Shown one piece after another: positions 1 through 5,550 of a DNA stretch of 6,594 nt. The notes under the pieces are model-generated. The model was not told the origin of the DNA and did not search any database. It worked only from the letters and a program-made list of their open reading frames with translations. Made by a program: the position numbers and the translations under genes. The DNA is taken from contig JAUQQB010000162.1 in assembly GCA_030550075.1 (NCBI GenBank), positions 1 to 6,594 on the forward strand. Direction: 5' to 3'. Position 1 is the first letter of the stretch, and every line of letters begins with the position of its first letter. Source of the stretch: Chloroflexota bacterium (GTDB taxonomy: Bacteria; Chloroflexota; Anaerolineae; Thermoflexales; Thermoflexaceae).

Positions 1-1007
1 CCCACCCCGCTGTAAAACAGATGACCGATGCTATCCGCGCAGACCTGACCGGTCAGGTCCACCTCGATGGCGGAGTTGATAGCGACCATGCGCTCGTTCT
101 GCGCGATGATGAAGGGATCATTGACGTAATCTGTGGGATGCAGCTCAATGATCGGGTTATCGTGAACGAACTCATACAGCCGCCGGGTGCCCAGCATGAA
201 GCCGGCGACGATCTTCCCCGGATGGAGGGTCTTGCGCTCCCCTGTGATCACCCCTTTCTCTACCAGATCGATGATCCCATCTGAAAACAGCTCGGTGTGG
301 ATCCCCAGATCCTTATGGTTCGTCAGGGCGCGGAGCACGGCGTCCGGGATCGCGCCGATCCCGGTCTGCAGGGTGGCGCCGTCCGGGATCATGGCCGCGA
401 TGTGTTCTGCGATCCGTCGTGCGACTTCTGATTGCTCAGCCATGTGGACTTCGGGGAGGGGATAGGAGACCGGCACGATGGCGGTGAGCCGGGAGACGTG
501 GATGAAGCTATCGCCCAGGGTGCGGGGCATATGTTCGTTGACCTCGGCGATCACGATACGGGCTGCGTGGGCGGCCGGCTTGGTGATCCCGACCTCCACC
601 CCAAAGGAGCAGAAGCCGTGCTCATCGGGCGGGGACACCTGGATCAGGGCGACGTCCAGGGGGAGGCGACCGCTGCGGAACAGGCCGGGGATCTCCGAAA
701 GGAAGCAGGGGGTGAAATCCGCCCGGCCTTCCTGAACAGCCCGGCGGACGTTGTCGCTGATGAAAAGGGTGTTGACGCGAATGTGCCGCTCCATCCCGGG
801 GGCCACATAATCCGCCGGACCGACCGTGAGGACCTGTACGATTTCCACATTCTCCAGATTCGGGGCGTATTCCACCAGGGCGGCCAGCAATCGTTGCGGA
901 ACGCCACAGTTGCCAGAGAGGAACACCCGCATCCCGGATCGGATGTAGCGGCGGATCGCCTCTTCCGCGGTCATCAGCTTTTCCCGATAAACTTCCATCC
1001 ACGACAT
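1..1007 (-). CDS. Acetyl-CoA hydrolase / CoA-transferase family protein (4-hydroxybutyrate CoA-transferase-like), 3' end cut by window edge
   Basis: This is a cytoplasmic family I CoA-transferase-like enzyme, expected to move CoA between acetyl-CoA and another carboxylic acid through a glutamyl-CoA intermediate. About 335 residues are visible; relatives have roughly 430, so about 95 C-terminal residues lie outside. The N-terminal domain (about 1-190) begins MSWMEVYREKLMTAEEA and contains LSGNCGVPQRLL. A glycine-rich loop GIGAIPDAV sits at 216-224. The sequence GIHTELFSDG places E239 where the 4-hydroxybutyrate CoA-transferase family has its catalytic glutamate. The C-terminal domain signature INSAIEVDLTGQV is at 310-322, followed by CADSIGHLFYSGV. 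The start at 1007 is set by GGGGAGG (1014-1020) with a 6-nt spacer; a second in-frame ATG at 998 is less well placed. It starts 25 nt after the ald stop, so the two are probably co-transcribed. The acceptor acid (succinate, butyrate, 4-hydroxybutyrate or other) cannot be read from sequence, and a hydrolase is a less likely alternative. Confidence 0.9.
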   Translation of the reverse strand, partial: MSWMEVYREKLMTAEEAIRRYIRSGMRVFLSGNCGVPQRLLAALVEYAPNLENVEIVQVLTVGPADYVAPGMERHIRVNTLFISDNVRRAVQEGRADFTPCFLSEIPGLFRSGRLPLDVALIQVSPPDEHGFCSFGVEVGITKPAAHAARIVIAEVNEHMPRTLGDSFIHVSRLTAIVPVSYPLPEVHMAEQSEVARRIAEHIAAMIPDGATLQTGIGAIPDAVLRALTNHKDLGIHTELFSDGIIDLVEKGVITGERKTLHPGKIVAGFMLGTRRLYEFVHDNPIIELHPTDYVNDPFIIAQNERMVAINSAIEVDLTGQVCADSIGHLFYSGV

Positions 1008-1032
1008 CCGATGCCTCCCCGAGAAGGGTTCT

Positions 1033-2139
1033 TCATTGACGGACGGAAGCTTCCACTTCCAGAACGCGGGCCAGCTCCGGGTGCACCACACGGCCCTCCC
1101 GGGTGTTCACGCCACGGGCCAGGGCCGGGTTGCGGGTCAGGGCCTCCTCCAGGCCCAGCCGCGCGATCTCCTCCAGGAACGGCCACAGGGCATTCGTCAG
1201 CGCATGCGTTGCCGTCCGCCCCAGCACACCGGTCATGTTCGGGACAGCGTAGTGGATCACGCCTTCCTCCACAAAGATGGGATCGCGGTGGGTGGTCGGA
1301 CGGCTGGTCTCGATGCACCCGCCCTGATCGATGGAGATATCCATAATAAGAGAGCGCGGCTTCATCGTCTGGACCATCTCCCGGGTGACCAGGATCGGGG
1401 CACGGGCACCAGGCACCAGCACGGCGCCGATCAGGACGTCGGCGAAGCGGACCACTTTCCTCAGGTTGTAAGGATGCGAGATCATTGTGATAACCCGAGG
1501 GCCGCAGAGCTCCTCCAGGCGCTGGAGCCGGCGGATGTCTTTATCCAGCACGTAGACGCTGGCCCCCATGCCCGCGAAGGCCCGGGCGGCGTTGGATCCA
1601 ACCACGCCGGCTCCCAGGATAACCACTTCGGCCGGTGGAACGCCCGGGGCCCCGCCTAACAGGATCCCCTTGCCGCCGCGGTCGTTCTGAAGCAACGTGG
1701 CGGCGACGTGGGCGGCCATCCGCCCGGCGATCGTGCTGATGGGTGCGAGGATCGGAAGGCTTCCATCATCGGCCTGCACGGTTTCATAAGCGATCGCGGT
1801 GATCCGTCGCCGAAGGAGGAGATCGATCTTGTCCCGACGGGCGGCGGCCAGATGAAGGAAACCCATCAGGGCCTGGCCCTCCCGGAGCCACTCGAATTCC
1901 TCCTGGGTCGGCCGGGCCACCTTCACCACCAGATCCGCCCGTCCATAAACCTCTGGACCGGAATACACGATCTGAGCGCCCGCATGGCGATAGTCCTCAT
2001 CGGTGAAGCCTGCGCCGAGGCCGGCCCCGCTCTCCACCCATACCGTGTGGCCAGCCTGGACCAGCATCTCAACCCCTGCAGGGGTGAGGCTCACCCGATA
2101 TTCCTCCGGCCGACGTTCCTTTGGGATTCCGATGTTCAT
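1033..2139 (-). CDS. ald: Alanine dehydrogenase (NAD-dependent)
   Basis: This cytoplasmic enzyme (EC 1.4.1.1) interconverts L-alanine and pyruvate plus ammonia with NAD. The 368-residue length matches the family (about 370), so the gene is complete. It opens MNIGIPKERRPEEYRVSLTP, the standard N terminus of the alanine dehydrogenase/transhydrogenase group, with pyruvate-binding R15. K73 in LVVKVARPTQEE and H96 in MGFLHLAA are the expected active-site residues. The Rossmann loop GAGVVG is at 176-181, and D199 in VYVLDK fits the acidic residue that binds the NAD adenosine ribose. MDISIDQGGC (266-275) supplies D271, matching the catalytic aspartate of characterised Ald proteins. The start is supported by GGAGGT (2145-2150) 5 nt upstream. 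A CoA-transferase gene follows after 25 nt. A good promoter lies about 180 nt upstream, leaving a long leader with a strong hairpin. Proton-translocating transhydrogenase alpha subunit is excluded by the alanine-dehydrogenase-type motifs and full-length fit. Confidence 0.97.
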   Translation of the reverse strand: MNIGIPKERRPEEYRVSLTPAGVEMLVQAGHTVWVESGAGLGAGFTDEDYRHAGAQIVYSGPEVYGRADLVVKVARPTQEEFEWLREGQALMGFLHLAAARRDKIDLLLRRRITAIAYETVQADDGSLPILAPISTIAGRMAAHVAATLLQNDRGGKGILLGGAPGVPPAEVVILGAGVVGSNAARAFAGMGASVYVLDKDIRRLQRLEELCGPRVITMISHPYNLRKVVRFADVLIGAVLVPGARAPILVTREMVQTMKPRSLIMDISIDQGGCIETSRPTTHRDPIFVEEGVIHYAVPNMTGVLGRTATHALTNALWPFLEEIARLGLEEALTRNPALARGVNTREGRVVHPELARVLEVEASVRQ

Positions 2140-2176
2140 AATTTACCTCCGGAATCAGCTCTCAGGGCCAGACGGT

Positions 2177-2223
2177 TTTTCGCAGGGTGCGGGTCACCTT
2201 TGGCGACCCGCACCCTGCGGAAA
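2177..2223 (-). promoter_or_regulatory. Very strong hairpin in the ald 5' leader
   Basis: CGCAGGGTGCGGGTC at 2181-2195 is perfectly inverted at 2205-2219. Flanking bases extend it to about 22 positions around a TTT loop (2199-2201), with two imperfect positions; in the minus-strand RNA the inner one is a G-U pair and the outer one an A-C mismatch. Read on the minus strand it ends about 37 nt before the ald start and is followed by AAAAA, not a U tract, so it is not a standard intrinsic terminator for leftward transcription. On the plus strand the T run precedes the hairpin and no plus-strand gene leads into it. The likely role is a leader structure affecting ald expression or mRNA stability. 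CCCTGC (minus strand, 2228-2233) could compete for the same GCAGGG arm. Confidence 0.6.
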
Positions 2224-2320
2224 TCCTGCAGGGAAAATGGGGTAGCCACCAGCACACCATCTGATCTCTCGAAATCAATTCTATGCTATCTCTTAATCCA
2301 GGAAAGGACAGCGAATAAAA

Positions 2321-2349
2321 ATCATATGTGCGCGCCTTATGTTTGTCAC
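2321..2349 (-). promoter_or_regulatory. Predicted sigma70-type promoter for ald
   Basis: On the minus strand, GTGACA (2344-2349, five of six matches to TTGACA) is followed after exactly 17 bp by TATGAT (2321-2326, five of six matches to TATAAT). Transcription would begin near 2313-2315 and reach the ald start at 2139, giving a leader of about 175 nt. It is the best-spaced pair I found upstream of ald. It is a prediction from consensus only. Confidence 0.5.
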
Positions 2350-2367
2350 TAAACCCGTTGCGTAGTG
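2347..2367. repeat. Small inverted repeat overlapping the ald -35 box
   Basis: CACTA (2347-2351) and TAGTG (2363-2367) form a perfect 5-bp inverted repeat separated by 11 bp. One arm overlaps the predicted -35 hexamer of the ald promoter, which is where an operator could sit. Repeats this short are common by chance, so this is only a candidate transcription-factor site. Confidence 0.2.
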
Positions 2368-2479
2368 CCCCGGATTTTGGGTTGGCTGGTTCGGCTCTTC
2401 ATCCAGAGGATGGAAGGTGGGAGGAACTGCCCAAAAGCAGCTCTTTCTCCATGCAATGTTCAGAACGGCCATGGGGAGC

Positions 2480-2508
2480 CCTTCGGGGGCCTGGGAGGCC
2501 AGCGAAGG
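2480..2508. repeat. Compact symmetric two-step hairpin
   Basis: CCTTCG (2480-2485) pairs with CGAAGG (2503-2508). Inside it, GGCCT (2488-2492) pairs with AGGCC (2496-2500) around a GGG loop, with a symmetric 2x2 internal loop between the stems. No T run follows on either strand, so it is not a typical terminator. It could be part of an unannotated RNA or simply a chance structure in GC-rich DNA. Confidence 0.35.
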
Positions 2509-2580
2509 CGACCTTCCCTGGTCCTAAAAGCATGTATCCTCTCCCCGGGGCATGAAGGGCTGCGGAGAAAACGAGGCAGC

Positions 2581-2608
2581 GATTTCCATCCCATCAAGAC
2601 TGGAAATC
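2581..2608. repeat. 8-bp inverted repeat upstream of the coiled-coil gene promoter
   Basis: GATTTCCA (2581-2588) is perfectly inverted as TGGAAATC (2601-2608) with a 12-bp spacer. It lies about 45 bp upstream of the -10 box at 2654, a position compatible with a regulator binding site. It looks superficially like a CRISPR repeat end but occurs once only. Confidence 0.3.
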
Positions 2609-2653
2609 TCCGAAGGAATGTGGCAGGATGATCACGGATTCGAAAGGCTATCA

Positions 2654-2659
2654 TATAAT
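2654..2659 (+). promoter_or_regulatory. -10 box for the coiled-coil gene
   Basis: A perfect TATAAT lies 28 nt upstream of the start codon at 2687. The expected transcription start near 2666 would leave a leader of about 20 nt that just contains the ribosome binding site. No good -35 hexamer is found at 16-18 bp spacing (around 2630-2637), so the promoter may be weak or activator-dependent. Confidence 0.5.
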
Positions 2660-2674
2660 ATGGAAGGAATACAT

Positions 2675-2681
2675 AAGGAGG
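2675..2681 (+). promoter_or_regulatory. Ribosome binding site that fixes the coiled-coil gene start
   Basis: AAGGAGG sits 5 nt before ATG 2687-2689. The frame stays open upstream to an ATG at 2552, but that stretch has no ribosome binding site, covers the -10 box and does not read as family sequence. The site therefore selects 2687 as the true start and shortens the open frame by 45 codons. Confidence 0.8.
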
Positions 2682-2686
2682 CTGAA

Positions 2687-3850
2687 ATGTCGATCACCGC
2701 GAAGGATTTGCCGACCCTCCTTGCATTGCTGGAGCAGCATCCGGAATGGCGGGAAGCGCTTCGGGTTCTTTTGCTTTCTGAGGACCTGTTACGGATGCCT
2801 CAGGAATTCGAAGCATTCCGGGCGGAAGTCTACCGCCGGCTCGCCGAGCTGGCCGATGCCCTCGCCCGTTCCATTGAGATGCAAATCCGATTGGCGGAGG
2901 CGCAGGCGCGCACGGAGGAGCGTGTGGCTCGTTTAGAGGAGGCGGTGGTGCGGCTGGCGGAGGCGCAGGCGCGCACGGAGGAGCGTGTGGCTCGTTTAGA
3001 GGAGGCGGTGGCGCGGCTGGCCGAGGCGCAGGCGCGCACGGAGGAGCGTGTGGCTCGTTTAGAGGAGGCGGTGGCGCGGTTGGCCGAGGCGCAGGCGCGT
3101 ACGGAGGAGCGCGTGGCCCGTTTGGAGGAGGCGGTGGTGCGGCTGGCGGAGGCGCAGGCGCGCACGGAGGAGCGTGTGGCTCGTTTAGAGGAGGCGGTGG
3201 TGCGGCTGGCCGAGGCGCAGGCGCGCACGGAGGAGCGCGTGGCTCGTCTGGAGGAGGCGGTGGTGCGGCTGGCGGAGGCGCAGGCGCGCATGGAGGAACG
3301 TCTGGCTCGCCTGGAAGAGCTGACGGCTCAGCATGCGGAGCGAATTCAGAGTTTGGAAGTCACAGTGGCACGGCTGGCCGAGGTGCAGGCACGCACTGAG
3401 GAGCGCCTCACCCGCCTGGAGATGCGTGTGGCTCGTATGGAAGAGCGGATTATGCGACGTCTGAACGCTTTTGGGGCTCGCTGGGGATTGCGCAGCGAGC
3501 GAGCATGGCGGGAAGGAATGCGCGTCGTGCTGGAGACAGCCGGGTTCGATGTCGAACGATGGGTGGCCTTTGATGCCCAGGGAGAAGTGTTCGATTATCC
3601 ATCTAATGTGGAGCTGGATGTGGTGGTTCGAGATGGCCAGACCCTGATTGTGGAATTACGCACCTCGGTTAGCCGGGATGCGCTCCCAACCCTGGAGCGA
3701 AAGGCGAAATTTTATGAGCGCCAGACGGGCCGTAAGGTCCATCGCCGGATTCTGGTGACCCCCTGGTATGAACCGGGTGTGGACGAGATGGCCCGTCGGT
3801 TGGGGTGGGAGATCTATGGTGAACCGGAGGAAATCGAGGCGGAGCAATAA
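2687..3850 (+). CDS. Coiled-coil repeat protein with C-terminal PD-(D/E)XK-like domain (DUF3782/COG5493-like)
   Basis: This 387-residue soluble protein has no signal peptide or membrane segment and no established function. Residues 1-67 are helical, with HPEWREALRVLLLSEDLL resembling the N terminus of a widespread uncharacterised family. Residues 68-214 are seven tandem 21-residue units of type RLAEAQARTEERVARLEEAV. A 14-residue segment (215-228) and an eighth unit (229-249) follow. Each unit is three heptads, with L2, Q6, T9, V13, L16 and V20 in 4-3 spacing, so the coiled coil continues in register. Residues about 260-380 match a PD-(D/E)XK fold: helix SERAWREGMR, then VELDVVV with D311, then IVELRTSVSR with E323, then RKAKFYERQTGRK and a final LGWEIYG strand. 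The usual E-x-K lysine is R325, so nuclease activity is doubtful. The gene stands alone, with its own -10 box and ribosome binding site, convergent with the por cluster. Family assignment is from memory of its pattern. Confidence 0.85.
   Translation: MSITAKDLPTLLALLEQHPEWREALRVLLLSEDLLRMPQEFEAFRAEVYRRLAELADALARSIEMQIRLAEAQARTEERVARLEEAVVRLAEAQARTEERVARLEEAVARLAEAQARTEERVARLEEAVARLAEAQARTEERVARLEEAVVRLAEAQARTEERVARLEEAVVRLAEAQARTEERVARLEEAVVRLAEAQARMEERLARLEELTAQHAERIQSLEVTVARLAEVQARTEERLTRLEMRVARMEERIMRRLNAFGARWGLRSERAWREGMRVVLETAGFDVERWVAFDAQGEVFDYPSNVELDVVVRDGQTLIVELRTSVSRDALPTLERKAKFYERQTGRKVHRRILVTPWYEPGVDEMARRLGWEIYGEPEEIEAEQ
2888..3433 (+). repeat. In-frame 63-bp tandem repeat (coding minisatellite)
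   Basis: Seven head-to-tail 63-bp units start at 2888, 2951, 3014, 3077, 3140, 3203 and 3266. A 42-bp segment (3329-3370) and an eighth, more diverged unit (3371-3433) follow. Units 2 and 5 differ only in the last codon (gcg or gtg), and units 2 and 3 only in the third codon (gcg or gcc). Unit 4 carries several silent changes, and units 7 and 8 are diverged. Near identity at silent sites points to recent duplication or conversion. The period is a multiple of 21 bp, so copy-number change preserves both reading frame and heptad phase. Confidence 0.95.
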
Positions 3851-3889
3851 CCCCTAAGCGCGCATGCAGGCTTTGTTTTTCCAGATCGA

Positions 3890-3931
3890 ATAGGCTGGGC
3901 CGGGCCACCCAGGGCGCCCGGCCCAGCCTAT
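3890..3931. terminator. Hairpin between convergent genes, probable bidirectional terminator
   Basis: A perfect 16-bp inverted repeat, ATAGGCTGGGCCGGGC (3890-3905) and its complement (3916-3931), encloses a 10-nt loop. It lies 39 nt past the stop of the coiled-coil gene on plus and 11 nt past the stop of the CBS gene on minus, the usual place for a shared terminator. Neither strand has a T run after the stem; the run at 3872-3880 precedes it on plus. It may act as a 3'-end stabiliser or a non-canonical terminator. Confidence 0.55.
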
Positions 3932-3942
3932 CTGTGGGCGGA

Positions 3943-4437
3943 TTATGAACGCTCCTGGCCGGGGATGGCCATCACGTGGCGATTCCCATGTCGTCGCATC
4001 TGAACCCACCTGGTTTCATCGATCCCATGTTCCAGAAGACGGATCAGGAGATCCATCAGATCAGTCTCCGTAATGATCCCCACCAGCCGTCCCTCTTCAA
4101 CCACTGGCACCCCGCCAAATTTGTGGTCCCGCATCAGACGAACGACCTCGACCAGAGGGGTGTCTGGGGATACGGTGATCGGATCCGGCGTCATACAGGC
4201 CCGCACCGGCACATGCTCCAGGAGCAGCTGATCTGAGCGGCGCTCATGGAGCACCAGGGGGGAATTCAGAGCCAGTCGCACATCCCGATCCGTGATGATC
4301 CCTACCAGTCGATCCCCCTCTACCACGGGCAATCGGCGACAACGTCGGGAACGCATTTTCTCCACTGCCACGCCCAATGGATCATCCGGCCGAACGGTGA
4401 CAGGGTTAGGGGTCATAATATCCCGGGCAACCAGCAT
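3943..4437 (-). CDS. Two-CBS-domain (Bateman module) protein
   Basis: This 164-residue stand-alone CBS-pair protein is probably cytoplasmic; such modules usually bind AMP, ATP, NAD or related ligands and regulate a partner. CBS1 (about 1-60) starts MLVARDIMTPNPVTVRPDD and ends with the ligand motif GIITDRD (46-52, T49 and D52). CBS2 (about 76-138) starts VRACMTPDPITVSPDTP and ends GIITETD (120-126, T123 and D126). Both copies keep the Thr and Asp expected to contact phosphate and ribose. There is no attached enzymatic or DNA-binding domain; the basic tail (about 141-164) is unassigned. The start at 4437 is chosen because GGGGAG (4445-4450) is 7 nt upstream. The frame is open further upstream to 4761, but that part overlaps porB and does not resemble a CBS protein. 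It lies 143 nt downstream of porB on the same strand and may be the last gene of the por cluster. Confidence 0.9.
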   Translation of the reverse strand: MLVARDIMTPNPVTVRPDDPLGVAVEKMRSRRCRRLPVVEGDRLVGIITDRDVRLALNSPLVLHERRSDQLLLEHVPVRACMTPDPITVSPDTPLVEVVRLMRDHKFGGVPVVEEGRLVGIITETDLMDLLIRLLEHGIDETRWVQMRRHGNRHVMAIPGQERS

Positions 4438-4580
4438 CTCTGATCTCCCCACCAGGCACGTTTCTTTCGGAACTCCGGATTCCGGATGGTCTCCTCTTCG
4501 GCGTCGATCGAGAGCAGGCTGGCGTTCCTCAGGAAATTCCTCGCTCAGGACTGCTTCAGGCAGCTGGGCGGATGCACCGC
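4438..4580 (-). other. porB-CBS gene spacer with an unexplained open frame
   Basis: This 143-nt spacer separates porB from the CBS gene. In the porB frame there is a second stop 11 codons after the porB stop. A stop-free stretch then begins near 4543 and runs about 43 codons into the CBS gene, with a protein-like composition (for example SIDAEEETIRNPEFRKKRAWW). It has no ATG, GTG or TTG start and no ribosome binding site, so I do not call a gene. It could be remnant coding sequence or chance. Confidence 0.4.
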
Positions 4581-5531
4581 CTATGTTCCCGCGGGCTCCC
4601 CACACCGGTGGAGCAATTCCTCCCAGCGCCGATCCACTTCCTTCTGAATCTCCTCGACCAGATCCTGATATTCCGGTCGGAGCAGGTGGGCGAAGCGCCC
4701 CTGGAGTTTCAGGTATTCGATGATCGGGAGCTTGCGGCGCGGTCGATGGTTGAGCCGCCACTCCCCATTTTCGACCTCAAAGAGGGGCCAGTAGCATGTC
4801 TCAACCGCCATCCGGGTGACCTCCAGGGTCAACGCCGGATCATGGCGCCAGCCCCGATTGCAATCGGCCAGAACGTTCAGGAAAGCCGGGCCGTCCACGG
4901 CCACGGCCTTCCGCACCTTGGACATCAAATCCTTCCAGTGAGAAGGAGCCGCCTGAGCGACATAAGGGATCCGATGGGCCGCGATGATCCCGGTGAGATC
5001 CTTTCGCCACTGTGGTTTGCCGGGCATCGCTGCTCCCACCGGCGTCGTGGTGGTCCAGGCCCCACGTGGGGTGGCGCTGGAACGTTGAATGCCGGTGTTC
5101 ATGTAACCTTCGTTGTCCAGACAGACGTAAAGGAACTTATGCCCCCGTTCCAGGGCCCCGGAGAGCGCCTGAAGGCCGATGTCGTAAGTCCCCCCATCCC
5201 CGGCGAAGGCCACGAACACCACCCGACGATCGGTGGGGAATCCCCCTCGACGGATCAGGGCCCGATAGGCCGCCTCAACGCCGGAGGCGACGGCTGCGGT
5301 GTTCTCGAAAGCGACATGGATCCACGGCACCCGCCACGCGGTATACGGAAAGATCGTCGTGGAGACCTCCAGACAGCCGGTGCCGTTGATCACCACGACC
5401 GGATCGTCGATGGCCAGCAACACCTGCTTCACAATGATCGCCTCGGCGCATCCGGCGCACAGCCGATGCCCGCCGGAGAGCGGCGGCTGCTTCTCAGACA
5501 GGACTTTCAGATTCAGGGGCGTTCCAACCAT
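4581..5531 (-). CDS. porB: Pyruvate:ferredoxin oxidoreductase, beta subunit
   Basis: This is the thiamine-diphosphate subunit of pyruvate:ferredoxin oxidoreductase, which converts pyruvate, CoA and oxidised ferredoxin to acetyl-CoA, CO2 and reduced ferredoxin in the cytoplasm. The 316-residue length is complete for the family. Four cysteines, C25 and C28 (CAGC), C53 (GTGCLEVS) and C224 (LADCNRGW), match the ligands of the proximal 4Fe-4S cluster. The thiamine diphosphate and Mg motif starts GDGGTYDIG (111-119) and ends DNEGYMNTG (139-147). E76 in FENTAA is also typical. These features favour PorB over 2-oxoglutarate or 2-oxoisovalerate homologues, although the closely related VorB or an unassigned 2-oxoacid paralogue cannot be fully excluded. 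GGAGGAGG (5537-5544) lies 5 nt before the ATG. The gene begins 19 nt after the porA stop, so the two are co-transcribed and translationally close. Confidence 0.95.
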   Translation of the reverse strand: MVGTPLNLKVLSEKQPPLSGGHRLCAGCAEAIIVKQVLLAIDDPVVVINGTGCLEVSTTIFPYTAWRVPWIHVAFENTAAVASGVEAAYRALIRRGGFPTDRRVVFVAFAGDGGTYDIGLQALSGALERGHKFLYVCLDNEGYMNTGIQRSSATPRGAWTTTTPVGAAMPGKPQWRKDLTGIIAAHRIPYVAQAAPSHWKDLMSKVRKAVAVDGPAFLNVLADCNRGWRHDPALTLEVTRMAVETCYWPLFEVENGEWRLNHRPRRKLPIIEYLKLQGRFAHLLRPEYQDLVEEIQKEVDRRWEELLHRCGEPAGT

Positions 5532-5550
5532 CGTGGCCTCCTCCAGGCGA

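Larger units (their letters stand above)
2350..2653. other. Intergenic region without a supported gene
   Basis: No convincing coding region was found between the ald promoter and the promoter of the coiled-coil gene. The open frames here (for example 2365-2631 on plus and 2460-2654 on minus) are short, lack ribosome binding sites and resemble no protein I recognise. The stretch contains a compact two-step hairpin (2480-2508), a small hairpin CATCC/GGATG (2400-2412) and an 8-bp inverted repeat (2581-2608). I could not match it to tmRNA, SRP RNA, RNase P RNA or a known riboswitch by eye. Confidence 0.55.

Noticed and set aside
432..1346. Large plus-strand open frame overlapping the CoA-transferase and ald
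   Set aside because: It is antisense to two well-recognised genes, with proline-, glycine- and arginine-rich sequence and no ribosome binding site; the same reasoning removes the plus-strand frames opposite ald and por.
2072..2085. Perfect 14-bp palindrome ACCCCTGCAGGGGT
   Set aside because: It lies inside ald codons for LTPAGVE, a conserved family segment, so the coding sequence explains it.
2581..2608. Possible CRISPR repeat (GATTTCCA...TGGAAATC)
   Set aside because: Only one copy is present in the window and there are no cas genes nearby.
2552..2686. Upstream in-frame extension of the coiled-coil protein (45 extra codons from ATG 2552)
   Set aside because: No ribosome binding site at 2552, the stretch contains the -10 box, and a strong AAGGAGG selects ATG 2687, whose N terminus resembles the family.
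2830..3291. Long minus-strand open frame across the repeat (153 codons)
   Set aside because: It is the antisense image of the GC-rich tandem repeat; low complexity (Ser, Arg, Ala, Thr) and kept open only by the repeat's codon composition.
2888..3433. Tandem repeat as a CRISPR array
   Set aside because: Units are head-to-tail without unique spacers, and encode an in-frame coiled coil.
4438..4761. Longer start for the CBS protein at 4761
   Set aside because: The extension is proline- and arginine-rich, overlaps porB coding sequence in another frame, and the first CBS domain begins right after the ribosome-binding-site-supported ATG at 4437.
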